Assembly (NCBI GenBank): GCA_016189025.1
Contig: JACPGS010000004.1
Coordinates: 1 to 57,422, forward strand
Origin: Candidatus Magasanikiibacteriota bacterium
GTDB lineage: Bacteria; Patescibacteriota; Patescibacteriia; Magasanikbacterales; GWA2-37-8
Length of the DNA stretch: 57,422 bases
Direction: 5' to 3'
Shown in pieces: positions 15,989-24,253 of the stretch. The translations under genes were made by a program, and so were the position numbers. The notes under the pieces are model-generated. The model saw only the letters and a program-made list of their open reading frames with translations. It ran no database searches and was not told the origin of the DNA. The stretch's first letter is position 1; every line of letters starts with the position of its first letter.

Positions 15989-17083
15989 TTAAGAATGGCG
16001 CAAATGTACCAGACCGCCCTGCGCGCGCACCTGGCCTTTTAGCTCCAGCATCACCAACGCGCTGCTGACTGCCGCGGCCGACAGGCCGCTTTGCTCCACC
16101 AAAACATCAATCGCTACCGGGGTCCGCGACAGGAGCGGCAATAATTTGGCTTCCTCCGGCGTGGCGGGCGGCGCTGTCCTACTGGCGATATCGGTTAGCA
16201 GATGCGACAACCGTAATTCTTCCAAAACATCAGCGGCGGCAGTAACTAATTTTGCTCCCATTTTAATTAAATTATTGCTGCCTACCCCGGTGGCCGCCGT
16301 AATCGGGTGGGGCACGGCAAACACCTCGCGGTTGTAATCCAGGGCGCACTTCGCCGTAATCAACGCCCCGGATTCCGCCGGCGCTTCGGTCACTAATACG
16401 CCAAGCGACAACCCGGCGATAATCCGATTACGCTCCGGAAAAGAATAGGCGGTGGGTTTGAATCCAGGCGGGTACTCCGATACCAACGCGCCGCCCTGGG
16501 CTAATATCTCTTCGGCCAACGGCTGATGAGCGGCGGGATGCACTGTTGCCTGGTCCACGCCCGAACCCAGCACCGCAATCGTTTTCCCACCGGCACGCAC
16601 CGCGGCGTGGTGCGCGTAACTGTCAATCCCGAACGCCAAACCACTCACCACTGCCACTCCGTATGTCACCAGCTCGCGCGTTAACTCTTCCGTGATCTGG
16701 ATGCCATACGGGCTACAGGTGCGGGTACCCACTACCGCTACGGCAGGCGCTGCGTCGCCCGGAAGGGCGCCGCGCACAAACAGCGTGTGCGGCGGGTCAG
16801 CAATTTCCGCAAGCAACCGGGGATACCTCGGCTCGCCTAGCGATACCGTGCTGATACCCTCGCGGGCGAGCTGTTCGGTAATCGCGGCTACCGAACAATC
16901 CCGGCGCCAGGCCACGAACTCCTCGGCCACTTCGCGCTCTAAACCAGCACGCCGGAGTTCAGCCAGATTTGCCTGCCACAGCGCCGCGACATCGCCAAAA
17001 TACTCGCGCCACCGGCGGTAGCGCGCCGGAGTGATTTTGCGGAAACCCGCCAGAGCAGCGTGATAATTATTTTCTGTCGACAT
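15989..17083 (-). CDS. dprA: DNA-processing protein DprA
   Basis: A 364-residue DprA/Smf, which loads RecA on incoming single-stranded DNA in natural transformation. The ATG at 17083 (MSTENNYHAALAGF) is chosen; an in-frame extension to 17257 only translates a repeat. The helical N-terminal domain is followed by the Rossmann-like core with VGTRTCSPYG (about 116-125), SGLAFGIDSYAHHAA, VLGSGVD and PERNRIIAG, and a C-terminal winged helix (about 300-360). DprA is widespread in CPR bacteria, which often have competence genes. Confidence 0.93.
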   Translation of the reverse strand: MSTENNYHAALAGFRKITPARYRRWREYFGDVAALWQANLAELRRAGLEREVAEEFVAWRRDCSVAAITEQLAREGISTVSLGEPRYPRLLAEIADPPHTLFVRGALPGDAAPAVAVVGTRTCSPYGIQITEELTRELVTYGVAVVSGLAFGIDSYAHHAAVRAGGKTIAVLGSGVDQATVHPAAHQPLAEEILAQGGALVSEYPPGFKPTAYSFPERNRIIAGLSLGVLVTEAPAESGALITAKCALDYNREVFAVPHPITAATGVGSNNLIKMGAKLVTAAADVLEELRLSHLLTDIASRTAPPATPEEAKLLPLLSRTPVAIDVLVEQSGLSAAAVSSALVMLELKGQVRAQGGLVHLRHS

Positions 17084-17113
17084 AATGAAGCGTATCAACT
17101 GAAGCGTAAACCT

Positions 17114-17279
17114 TAGACCGTTGCCAAACTCGCCCAACAGTGTCATTGCGAGGAGCGAGGAACGAGCGACGCCTGCCCGCCTCTGGCGGGAAGCAATCCG
17201 CTTTTCCACTAAAACAGCGGATCGCCACGTCGGCCTATGGCCTCCTCGCGATGACACAACGAATTTTTTAATGGTCCAT
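17114..17279. mobile_element. Family B MITE-like element, copy B3
   Basis: It begins TAGACCGTTGCCAAACTCGC and ends with a decayed mirror (ACGAATTTTTTAATGGTCC). The interior is a different palindrome from the other copies: GTCATTGCGAGGAGCGAGG on the left and CCTCGCGATGAC on the right, with an inner CGCCTCTGGCGG-type arm. It lies between dprA and the VapBC promoter. Confidence 0.65.
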
Positions 17280-17290
17280 AAATCTACCCC

Positions 17291-17319
17291 TTGACAAAAA
17301 CTAAACTTTGGATTATAAT
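17291..17319 (+). promoter_or_regulatory. Perfect consensus promoter of the VapBC-like operon
   Basis: TTGACA (17291-17296), a 17-bp spacer and TATAAT (17314-17319): both boxes match the sigma-70 consensus exactly. Such a strong promoter needs repression, fitting an autoregulated toxin-antitoxin operon. Confidence 0.92.
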
Positions 17320-17329
17320 TATAATCAAA

Positions 17330-17349
17330 TATGTATTAACTATGTATTA
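17330..17349 (+). promoter_or_regulatory. Direct repeat, candidate antitoxin operator
   Basis: TATGTATTA occurs at 17330-17338 and again at 17341-17349, 11 bp apart (about one helical turn), between the promoter and the antitoxin start. Ribbon-helix-helix repressors commonly bind such tandem sites. Confidence 0.55.
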
Positions 17350-17354
17350 GCTTT

Positions 17355-17591
17355 ATGCTCACTTCCTCACAAATGCTCACCATCACCATGCCCAGACCGG
17401 TATATCGCCGCCTTAAGAACCAGGCCCGGCAGCGCCAAACCACGATCTCGGGTCTATTGCGCCAGTCATTTGAGTACTTTACGAAGCGGGCAGACGAGGT
17501 GTACTCCGACGCCGAACTGCAACAGCTGCTCCGCCGCGACCAATTAAGCCCCCTGCTGAAGAAAGACTTAGATCGCTTGCTCCGCCGCTAA
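17355..17591 (+). CDS. Ribbon-helix-helix antitoxin (VapB-like)
   Basis: This 78-residue protein has an RHH pattern: a short strand LTITMPRPVYRRL, then a helix with KNQARQRQTTISGLLRQSFEYF, and a charged C-terminal tail with several leucines and arginines to bind the toxin. ATG 17355 is used; ATG 17373 (MLTITMPRP) is an equally good start. It is followed after 4 bp by the PIN-domain toxin gene. It should both neutralise the toxin and repress the operon; family call from pattern only. Confidence 0.8.
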   Translation: MLTSSQMLTITMPRPVYRRLKNQARQRQTTISGLLRQSFEYFTKRADEVYSDAELQQLLRRDQLSPLLKKDLDRLLRR

Positions 17592-17595
17592 GATT

Positions 17596-18033
17596 GTGAA
17601 AATTTTTCTTGACGCTAACGTTTTTGTTGCCGCCAGCGGCAATGAGAGCGGCGGTTCGCATTACCTCTTTCGGGTTGCCCGCCATGATTCCTCCTGGCAG
17701 CTACTCACCAGCGCCTACGCCCTGGAAGAGGCGCGGCTCAATATCCTCAAAAAACTCCCGCTCGCTGGTGAAATTTTTAGCGCTTTGATTACGGCGCCGG
17801 AATTAACTATTGTACATCCGCCCTCGCCTCTATTCGCGGCACAGGTACGCGGGATAGTACCACTAAAAGACGAAGCGATTCTGGCGGCTGCCCTATTTGC
17901 CCAGGCGGATTTTTTGTGCACGCTTGACCAGCGTGATTTCCACACTACCCAGGCGAAACACTTCTGCCAGCGCTATGGTCTCAAAATAGTTAAACCGCAA
18001 GACTTGCTGCGCCAGTGGCGTCAGTGGCAGTAG
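17596..18033 (+). CDS. PIN-domain ribonuclease toxin (VapC-like)
   Basis: A 145-residue PIN domain with a GTG start. The four acidic residues are placed as expected: D6 in KIFLDANVF, E in YALEEARLN (about 46), D in LKDEAILAA (about 95) and D/D in CTLDQRDF (about 114-117). These coordinate metal for RNA cleavage. It directly follows the RHH antitoxin, forming a type II toxin-antitoxin pair. The RNA target is unknown. Confidence 0.88.
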   Translation: MKIFLDANVFVAASGNESGGSHYLFRVARHDSSWQLLTSAYALEEARLNILKKLPLAGEIFSALITAPELTIVHPPSPLFAAQVRGIVPLKDEAILAAALFAQADFLCTLDQRDFHTTQAKHFCQRYGLKIVKPQDLLRQWRQWQ

Positions 18034-18060
18034 TAATCAGCCTCCAAATTGTAAAGGTCG

Positions 18061-18089
18061 TTGACGAAAGTGTCAAATGTGTGATAAGG
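18061..18089 (+). promoter_or_regulatory. Promoter of the MntA/HepT-like pair
   Basis: TTGACG (18061-18066) with ATAAGG (18084-18089) at a 17-bp spacing. The -35 region lies in a palindrome, TTGAC-N6-GTCAA (18061-18076), a possible operator. Confidence 0.55.
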
Positions 18090-18098
18090 TAAAGGCGT

Positions 18099-18539
18099 AT
18101 GGACCTCAAGTTTGACGCCAAAAAATTATCACGGGTGGCTCGCCAAAACGACCTTAAATTTGTAATACTCCACGGCTCGTATGCCGCAGGTAAAACGCGG
18201 CCGGATAGCGATGTAGATATTGCCGTGTTAGCTCACCAGAAGCTGCCATTTGATAAATATATGAGTCTCCAGGGGAAATTAGGAGAAATTTTTGAAGATT
18301 ATCAAAATCATCCGGAGCGCGATCTGGATTTAAAGGATGCCTATGGGGTTGATCCGTTTTTTCGCTACGAGATAGTCCGGGGAGGTAAACTGCTCTACGG
18401 CAATCCGGCGGCCTATGAAGAATTTAAAGCCGGTGCGCTCCGCGCCTACGAGGATGCCGCGCCACTATTTGCCTTAGAGCATGCCCTAATTGGCAAATAT
18501 CAAAAACATCTAAACCAACTTGCCCTCCAGTATGCTTAA
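18099..18539 (+). CDS. MNT-type nucleotidyltransferase antitoxin (MntA-like)
   Basis: The 146-residue protein has the minimal nucleotidyltransferase signature HGSYAAGKTRPDSDVDIAVL (residues about 25-44) with the two catalytic aspartates in DSDVD. A third acidic site is plausible in ERDLDLKDA (about 79-87). In characterised MntA-HepT systems this enzyme AMPylates the tyrosine next to the HEPN active site and so inactivates the toxin. It overlaps the HEPN gene by 8 bp, indicating translational coupling. Function is assigned by family and gene pairing. Confidence 0.87.
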   Translation: MDLKFDAKKLSRVARQNDLKFVILHGSYAAGKTRPDSDVDIAVLAHQKLPFDKYMSLQGKLGEIFEDYQNHPERDLDLKDAYGVDPFFRYEIVRGGKLLYGNPAAYEEFKAGALRAYEDAAPLFALEHALIGKYQKHLNQLALQYA

Positions 18540-18963
18540 TCACGAATTCATCCAGCGCAAAATTAAACTAATCCAAGAGGACTTAAGCCATCTGGAGCCG
18601 CTCAGCAAATATTCATTTACCGAATTGGCCCAAGACTCAATTAAATATGACGCTACGGAACGCATTTTAGAACGGATCATCACCCGTGCCATTGACCTAA
18701 ACCGGCATTGTCTTGCCGAACTGGGCAAAGGCAATGAGATAGTGCGAACGCATCAGGATACTTTTCTTCGCCTTGCCGACCTGGGTGTATATCCAGCTGA
18801 ATTTGCCGCCGAGATCGCGCCCTCCGCTGGCTTGCGTAATGTGCTGGTGCACGAATACGATCAGGTTGATCCGCGACAGGTATGGGAATCACTGGGCAAA
18901 GCGCTGGCGCAGTATGCCAAGTATTGCGAGTATCTGATTAAATTTTTGGAGAAGCATAACTGA
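18532..18963 (+). CDS. HEPN-domain ribonuclease toxin (HepT-like, DUF86)
   Basis: A 143-residue all-helical DUF86 protein from the ATG at 18532 (an in-frame ATG at 18520 lies inside mntA). The HEPN active-site motif is RNVLVHEY (near residue 103), i.e. R-x4-H-x-Y with the tyrosine that MntA modifies in known systems. It is the toxin half of the pair starting at 18099. Confidence 0.87.
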   Translation: MLNHEFIQRKIKLIQEDLSHLEPLSKYSFTELAQDSIKYDATERILERIITRAIDLNRHCLAELGKGNEIVRTHQDTFLRLADLGVYPAEFAAEIAPSAGLRNVLVHEYDQVDPRQVWESLGKALAQYAKYCEYLIKFLEKHN

Positions 18964-18985
18964 TTAACTATTAATAACGGGCCAT

Positions 18986-19369
18986 ATGAACGAGCGTGAA
19001 AAGAAAGACCCCCAACCAATGTTTACGAATGACGAGCAGCGAAAGAAATTAATTGCTGCACACTATGACGAGCTAATGCTGGCGAAACTAGCGGAGAAAG
19101 TCGAGCGGCACAATTGGACTCAGGTTGTTCACCCGCCATCACAGGAAATAACGAAGGCCGTTAATGACCCGCGGCTTAGGGAGCTATTGGATGAAGAAAC
19201 AGCTTTACGACAAGGTGAAAGAGAAGACTTTATACAATTAGAGCAGATAAAAACCCAAGCTAGGGCGTTACTACAAACGGCTCAAATGATAGGCAAAAAC
19301 CCGGAAGCACGCCGGGTATTACTGGAACTGCTCGATCATATTAAAACGGCTGCCGAATCAGAGGAATAA
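18986..19369 (+). CDS. Hypothetical charged helical protein
   Basis: I do not recognise this 127-residue protein. It is rich in Glu, Lys, Gln and Arg and predicted helical, with a central VVHPPSQEITKAVNDPRLREL segment. There is no signal or membrane segment. It starts 22 bp after the HepT-like gene, so it may be the third gene of that operon, and its end overlaps the convergent peptidase gene by 12 bp. Confidence 0.6.
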   Translation: MNEREKKDPQPMFTNDEQRKKLIAAHYDELMLAKLAEKVERHNWTQVVHPPSQEITKAVNDPRLRELLDEETALRQGEREDFIQLEQIKTQARALLQTAQMIGKNPEARRVLLELLDHIKTAAESEE

Positions 19370-20422
19370 TTTTTTATCAATTTGAGTAAGCTGATGTGGA
19401 CCGTTTTTGTTACAGACGAACACTTCCTCTAACCGCGCCCCACCCCAACCGGGAAGGTAAATCCCCGGCTCAATGGTAAATACCATTCCGGCTGCTAAAA
19501 TATCCTTGCTCGTCGGCGAGAGCACCGGCCGCTCGTGCACTTCTAAACCAACGCCGTGCCCCAGGGCGTGGCCGAAATATTTGCCATAGCCCTGCTTGGC
19601 GATATAATCGCGCGCGGCCTTATCAATGTCGGAGCATTTGACGCCTGGCCTTACCTTTTCCATCGCGTACAACTGCGCATCGTAGACGATCTGCCAGATC
19701 ATTTTTTGTTTTGGGGTAAGTTTGCCGACGCCGATTGTTACTGTCTCATCCGCGTGATAGCCCTGATACACCCCGCCGAAGTCAATGGTCACCAATTCGC
19801 CGGCGCGAATTTTTTTATCTGACGCCTTGCCGTGCGGCAAGGCCCCCCGCCATCCCGAGGCAACGATCGTGTCAAATCCAATCCGCTCGGCGCCGTGTTT
19901 AAGCAAAGCGCACTCCAGCTTCCGGGCAATATCAATTTCTTTGGCGCCAGGTTTGATCTGCGGCCGAATTTCCGCCCAGGCAAGTTTGTTTATCGCCAAA
20001 GCTTTGGCAACCTTCTCAATTTCAATCTTCGTCTTAATTATCCGCCACTCGGCTGGATCCTCGGTCATCGGCACCAACGTTACCCCCGGCAAACCTTTCT
20101 GCAGACGAAGATATTGCGCATAAGCGGTGGCTCCGGCTGCAAATCCCAGCCGCCGCAATTTTTTCGGCGGCAAAATTTTGAGAATGGTGTTAAAAAGATC
20201 GCGGTCCGAACGCACCAGGGCAAAACCTTTTACCTCCTGTTTCGCCTGCTCGGTATAGCGCGAATCAGTAAAGAAAAATTTCTGTTTTTTAGTAATCAAA
20301 ATTAACCCGTTGGTGCCGGTAAAACCGGAAAGATAACGAACATTGAGAAGATCGGCAATCAGAATGGCGTTGAGGCGGTAGCGGGAGAAGCGGGGAAAGA
20401 AAGTTTGAATAAAAAAGCGCAT
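19358..20422 (-). CDS. Xaa-Pro aminopeptidase (M24 family)
   Basis: This 354-residue protein has a creatinase-like N-terminal domain and an M24 pita-bread domain. The five metal ligands are visible: D in TIDFGG and D in GYHADETV (about 208-222), H in GHGVGLEVHE, E in FTIEPGIY, and E in ARLEEVF. It should remove N-terminal residues before proline, in the cytosol. It is the last gene of the der-pth-pep operon, 4 bp after pth. Confidence 0.9.
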   Translation of the reverse strand: MRFFIQTFFPRFSRYRLNAILIADLLNVRYLSGFTGTNGLILITKKQKFFFTDSRYTEQAKQEVKGFALVRSDRDLFNTILKILPPKKLRRLGFAAGATAYAQYLRLQKGLPGVTLVPMTEDPAEWRIIKTKIEIEKVAKALAINKLAWAEIRPQIKPGAKEIDIARKLECALLKHGAERIGFDTIVASGWRGALPHGKASDKKIRAGELVTIDFGGVYQGYHADETVTIGVGKLTPKQKMIWQIVYDAQLYAMEKVRPGVKCSDIDKAARDYIAKQGYGKYFGHALGHGVGLEVHERPVLSPTSKDILAAGMVFTIEPGIYLPGWGGARLEEVFVCNKNGPHQLTQIDKKLFL

Positions 20423-20426
20423 ATTG

Positions 20427-20954
20427 TCATGATGACAATATTCGTTTTATCTCTTCCCCGGCCCGTTCAATTGCCTGAAGCAAAATGCCTTGTTCCTCCT
20501 TGGTAAATTTAGCCAGCACAAATTCCGCCGTGTCCCCCCTCACGCCCGCTGCCGGGGCAATGCCCACCCGCACCCGCCAAAAATCCTTGGTGCCTAGGCG
20601 CTCAATAATGGACAACACGCCGTGATGCCCGGCCGCGCCCCGCCCCGGCTGCGCCCGAATCTCGCCGAGCGGAATGTCCTTGTCATCGTGCACGACGATA
20701 ATATCAGCGGACTTAAGGCCGTGCTTTTTGGCAACATAAGCTACCGCCACTCCCGATTCATTCATGTAGGTAGTAGGCTTCAATAATTCTACGGCCATGC
20801 CGTTTAAATCAATTTTTGTGTATAACGCCCGCGCCCGGGCGCTCTCTTGCCAGCGCATCTCACCCGCTAACCAATCTACCGCCAGGAACCCGACATTATG
20901 CCGTGTCCGCTCGTATTTTTTCCCGGGATTACCCAGGCCGACAATCAATTTCAT
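20427..20954 (-). CDS. pth: Peptidyl-tRNA hydrolase
   Basis: A 175-residue Pth that frees tRNA from stalled peptidyl-tRNA. The start IVGLGNPGKKYERTRHNVGF carries N9 and the catalytic H19. The second catalytic part, VVHDDKDIPLG, is near residue 90, and GAAGHHGVLSI follows near 109. The length is slightly below the usual 185-195. The gene starts 1 bp after the der stop. Confidence 0.95.
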   Translation of the reverse strand: MKLIVGLGNPGKKYERTRHNVGFLAVDWLAGEMRWQESARARALYTKIDLNGMAVELLKPTTYMNESGVAVAYVAKKHGLKSADIIVVHDDKDIPLGEIRAQPGRGAAGHHGVLSIIERLGTKDFWRVRVGIAPAAGVRGDTAEFVLAKFTKEEQGILLQAIERAGEEIKRILSS

Positions 20955-20955
20955 A

Positions 20956-22326
20956 CTATCTCTTCATCTTACTTAACTTAATAATAATCGGCGTGGCGAA
21001 AAAATCCCTTTCTTCGCGCAGGCGATTGGCCAAAAAATGCACGTAGGAAATGTGCAGCGAGGTTTTGGCTTTAATGCGGATATCAAACATCGGCGGGTCG
21101 GCGCGCAGCTGGGTCATCCCCAAAATTTTAGGGTGGCGTACCCCCTTGCCGCGGGTGGGCCGGTGTTTTTTGGTAACGCGAGCCAGCCAATCGCCGAGCT
21201 GCTGGTCGGTGAGTTCAGTGTGCCGCGCCGCGGCCGCCCGCTGGATTAAAGGAAAAATCTGCGCCACGCGATAGCCGGTTTTGGCGCTCACAAATACCAC
21301 CGGCGCAAAACTTAAATGCGGAAAAGCTCCGTAGACCATTTTTTTCACCTCATTGCGGAAGCGGTCGCTGTTATCGACGGCGGTATCCCATTTATTAAGG
21401 ACAATAATCGCGCTTTTGGTCTGTTCGCGCAATAAGCCGCCGAGCTGTTGATCCTGGTCAGTAATCGGCTCGCTGGCGTCTAACAGCAGAAGCACGACCA
21501 GAGAGCGCTTAATTGCTTCTAGGCTCTTCTGAATGCCCAGGCGCTCCAGCTCGCCCCCCACCTTGGCCTTGCGCCTAATGCCAGCGGTATCAATAAACAG
21601 AATCGGCTCGCCCTCCACCTCTACCAGGGTGTCGTGCGGCTCGCGCGTGGTGTGGGGCAGGGCGCTGACGATTACCCGCTCTTCGCCGATCAGCCGGTTA
21701 AATAAAGACGACTTGCCCACGTTCGGACGCCCCACAATGGCCACCGGCAAGGGTTTTACTTCCGGCGCTACCCGCGGCGGCGTCCCGCGCTTTTTTAATT
21801 GTTCGTAAATGACGTCCAGCAAATCACCCACCTGCCGGCCGGTGACCGCCGAAATGGCGCGGGGCGCCCCCAGCCCCAGCGAGCGCCATTCCCTCTCCGC
21901 CGCCCGCGTCGCCAGCGCCGCGCTATCGGCTTTATTAGCCACTAAAATTACGGGCAAACGAGCTGCCAACCGGCGCAATTGCTTCGCCAGCTGCTTCTCT
22001 TGCGGCAAAATCCCCTCGCGGATATCGGTAACAAAAATAATCAAGTCCGCTTCGCGCACCGCGATCTCGGTCTGTTTAATCACTTCTTCCTCCAGGGGAA
22101 TCCGGCGGTCAAAGGTCAGGCCGCCGGTATCAATCAGCCGGAATTGCCTGCCTCGCCAGGTGGCCAAAGCGATATTGCGGGTGCGGGTAGTGCCGGGAAC
22201 CTCGGAAACAATTGCCAGCGGCGCTTCGATAATCCGATTAAACAAAGTGGATTTGCCCACATTAACCCGGCCGACTAAGGCAACGGTAGGAACAGTCGGG
22301 GTAATGATGATAGCGGGAGTAGACAT
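20956..22326 (-). CDS. der: Ribosome-associated GTPase Der (EngA)
   Basis: This 456-residue protein has the two tandem GTPase domains unique to Der, needed for 50S assembly. G1 motifs are GRVNVGKST (about 19-27) and GRPNVGKSS (about 196-204). DTGG/DTAG G3 motifs and NKAD/NKWD G4 motifs are present in each domain. The C-terminal KH-like domain follows (about 355-450). It heads a der-pth-pepP run; the upstream gap holds hairpin element C1. Confidence 0.96.
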   Translation of the reverse strand: MSTPAIIITPTVPTVALVGRVNVGKSTLFNRIIEAPLAIVSEVPGTTRTRNIALATWRGRQFRLIDTGGLTFDRRIPLEEEVIKQTEIAVREADLIIFVTDIREGILPQEKQLAKQLRRLAARLPVILVANKADSAALATRAAEREWRSLGLGAPRAISAVTGRQVGDLLDVIYEQLKKRGTPPRVAPEVKPLPVAIVGRPNVGKSSLFNRLIGEERVIVSALPHTTREPHDTLVEVEGEPILFIDTAGIRRKAKVGGELERLGIQKSLEAIKRSLVVLLLLDASEPITDQDQQLGGLLREQTKSAIIVLNKWDTAVDNSDRFRNEVKKMVYGAFPHLSFAPVVFVSAKTGYRVAQIFPLIQRAAAARHTELTDQQLGDWLARVTKKHRPTRGKGVRHPKILGMTQLRADPPMFDIRIKAKTSLHISYVHFLANRLREERDFFATPIIIKLSKMKR

Positions 22327-22375
22327 AATTTAGCAGGCAGAGTAAGCAAGAGGAAAGTAGATTGCTGCTTGTTTT

Positions 22376-22502
22376 AGGATGATTTACGCGTTTGGATGCA
22401 GTTCAAGGCGGCAGCGAGCAGCGGAGTGAGCCGTAGCTAGAGCCTACGGCGAGCGAGCAGCGCAGCGACAACGCCGAAATGCGCCAAACGCGTAAATCCT
22501 GT
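22376..22502. repeat. Inverted repeat family C, copy C1
   Basis: AGGAT-GATTTACGCGTTTGG on the left mirrors CCAAACGCGTAAATCCT on the right, enclosing about 90 bp with GCAGTTCAAGGCG and CGCCGAAATGCG and an inner CCGTAGCTAGAGCCTACGG hairpin. Related copies lie at 52931 and 41280. It sits between the LCP gene and der. Confidence 0.8.
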
Positions 22503-23971
22503 TATTCCTTGAAATCTTCGCCTAACACTACTACTATGCCGGGGGCAGAGCCCGTTGCCGTGACCGCTTCAGTGGTCAGCCAGTTCGGCAAACTGGTAGA
22601 AAGCGGCGCGCGCAGGCGTTTACTTAACGCTTCCAGGGTGGCCACCGCCGTGGCGGTATCACGCACATATATAGTGGTAGAGGCCAGGGGACGCTGGGCA
22701 GTGTTGTCTACCGCCGTCACGCTGAACCCCTCCCGCCGCAATTCTGCGGATAGCCGTGCCGCGAGCCCCAAGCGCCAGGTGCCGTTCAAAACTGCCAGTC
22801 CCGCCGTGGTAGTGGCTGTGTTTACTGCCGACCGACTCAGCGGGCCGGTAACACCCGCGGCGGCCGGCTCGGCCGCGGCAAAAATATCGGCAATCGCCCG
22901 ATTAATCTCATTAAAATTACCGCTCTTAGGCGCCAGAATAAAAGCGCCGTTCTCGCCCGTGGTGTCCACTAGATAACCAGTCGGGCTGGTATCTAATACC
23001 AATAGCCGGGGCGACTGGGGCACTTCCCGCGCTAAACTTCCCAGGTACATCAGTTCGCTGAAGGTAAGATTAGTAGTTAAATGCTCGGCCACCGCCGCAT
23101 ACAGGGCTTGCACCCTGACCGGGTTAAGGTAAGTCCCCCAGGAGAGCAATTTATCGCGCAGCGCCAAAAGCACCAGTTGCTGGCGCCGCGCCCGGGCGAA
23201 ATCCGATCCCTCGCCGCTGTCGCCGTGCCGAGAGCGCACGTACTGCAGCACCCGTTCTCCGGTCATTATTTCGCGCCCGGCCGCAAAACGGACGGTTTGA
23301 TAAGATTCATTAGGGCCCGGGTACTGGGTGTCGGTAAAAGCGCGCGGCACGTCCAGCGGGAGCCCGCCTAAAGCATCCACCAATTTTTCCACCGCCCGGA
23401 AATCTACCCGTAGATAATAAGGAACGCTGAGATTAAAGGTGGCGGAAAAAACCTGCCGCGCCAGCTCGCCCCCGCTGTCCTTTTGTTGCGCTTCGCCAAT
23501 GGCATTGGCATTGTTGACCCGGCGCCAGCCGTGCCCGGTGATTGCTACCCCTAAATCGCGCGGCACCGAAATCAGCGCCGCTTCTTTGCGGGAGGGTTTA
23601 AGGCTGACGATAATATTGGTGTCGGTAAGATACGGGCCTTCGTGCCCGGCGCCGCCCATCCCCAGCAGCAAAATGTTAATCCGATCTTCGGTATTGCCGG
23701 CGAGCGACGTTTCCGGACGCCAAAAAAAATGCTTTACCACCTGGAGCAGGTTAATCCGTTGCCGGCCGATGGTTACTTGGCGATGCGTCCCGGACTGTCT
23801 TGATAAATTAATATCCAAAAAATAAGCGCCGCTATACCCCACCAGAAGAAGCAGCGCAACATAAACTAAACGCTTTGCCCAAAAGCGGCGCGGCGCGCCC
23901 GGGGCGGGAAGCTTGGGAGATAACAAATTAGGCGGCTGGCCGTCGGAATTGGGAATCGCTTGATCTGCCAT
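22502..23971 (-). CDS. LytR-CpsA-Psr (LCP) family cell wall ligase
   Basis: About 489 residues from the ATG at 23971 (frame opens at 24010). An N-terminal cytoplasmic tail is followed by one membrane helix (KRLVYVALLLLVGYSGAYF, about 33-51) and the extracellular LCP domain, with LLGMGG near 100, TDTNII near 113, SVPRDLGV near 132 and the arginine-rich YVRSRHGD near 243. A LytR_C domain ends it (VLNGTWRLGLAARLSAELRR). LCP proteins transfer undecaprenyl-linked polymers to peptidoglycan. Its own promoter lies just upstream. Confidence 0.92.
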   Translation of the reverse strand: MADQAIPNSDGQPPNLLSPKLPAPGAPRRFWAKRLVYVALLLLVGYSGAYFLDINLSRQSGTHRQVTIGRQRINLLQVVKHFFWRPETSLAGNTEDRINILLLGMGGAGHEGPYLTDTNIIVSLKPSRKEAALISVPRDLGVAITGHGWRRVNNANAIGEAQQKDSGGELARQVFSATFNLSVPYYLRVDFRAVEKLVDALGGLPLDVPRAFTDTQYPGPNESYQTVRFAAGREIMTGERVLQYVRSRHGDSGEGSDFARARRQQLVLLALRDKLLSWGTYLNPVRVQALYAAVAEHLTTNLTFSELMYLGSLAREVPQSPRLLVLDTSPTGYLVDTTGENGAFILAPKSGNFNEINRAIADIFAAAEPAAAGVTGPLSRSAVNTATTTAGLAVLNGTWRLGLAARLSAELRREGFSVTAVDNTAQRPLASTTIYVRDTATAVATLEALSKRLRAPLSTSLPNWLTTEAVTATGSAPGIVVVLGEDFKE

Positions 23972-23981
23972 AGCGTGCGGG

Positions 23982-24010
23982 ATTATAGCACGGCGCACGC
24001 TCTTCCTCAA
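23982..24010 (-). promoter_or_regulatory. Promoter of the LCP gene
   Basis: On the minus strand TTGAGG (24010-24005) and TATAAT (23987-23982), 17-bp spacer. The chosen start codon is about 11 bp after the -10 box, which rules out the longer start at 24010 and predicts a near-leaderless mRNA. Confidence 0.78.
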
Positions 24011-24022
24011 GGCCGGGGCCGC

Positions 24023-24052
24023 TTGCTTTAGGCTAATCCTTTATGCTATAGT
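24023..24052 (+). promoter_or_regulatory. Probable original promoter of tRNA-Val, interrupted by MITE A1
   Basis: TTGCTT (24023-24028), 18-bp spacer, TATAGT (24047-24052). The last T is the first base of MITE A1 and the TAG before it is the target duplication. Without the element the -10 box would stand about 20 bp before the tRNA gene. Confidence 0.5.
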
Positions 24053-24232
24053 GAGACTGTAGAAGAATGCCGACCATAATCGTTATCCGCCTAGTCGCCA
24101 TCGCTATTGCTAAAACCAGCCTGGTTGGTCGCGGCAGACACTCTTTGGGTGCTCATTCCATTGCGCGCCCAAAGACACTCGTCTGCCGCTCCCTGATGCT
24201 AATTGGTATTTTTCAATTCTTCTACAGTCTCA
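24052..24232 (+). mobile_element. MITE family A, copy A1 (181 bp)
   Basis: A non-coding element bounded by perfect 17-bp inverted ends, TGAGACTGTAGAAGAAT, and flanked by a 3-bp target duplication TAG. Its interior has a long hairpin (GGCAGAC...GTCTGCC) whose loop TGCTCATTCCATTGCGCG is identical in copy A2. The TG...CA ends and 3-bp duplication recall IS3-type elements, but no transposase is present in the window. Confidence 0.85.
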
Positions 24233-24253
24233 TAGTAAAAATGACCCTGCTAG

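Noticed and set aside
17084-17257. N-terminal extension of DprA
   Set aside because: The extra residues are a translation of element B3; the DprA-like sequence starts at the ATG at 17083.
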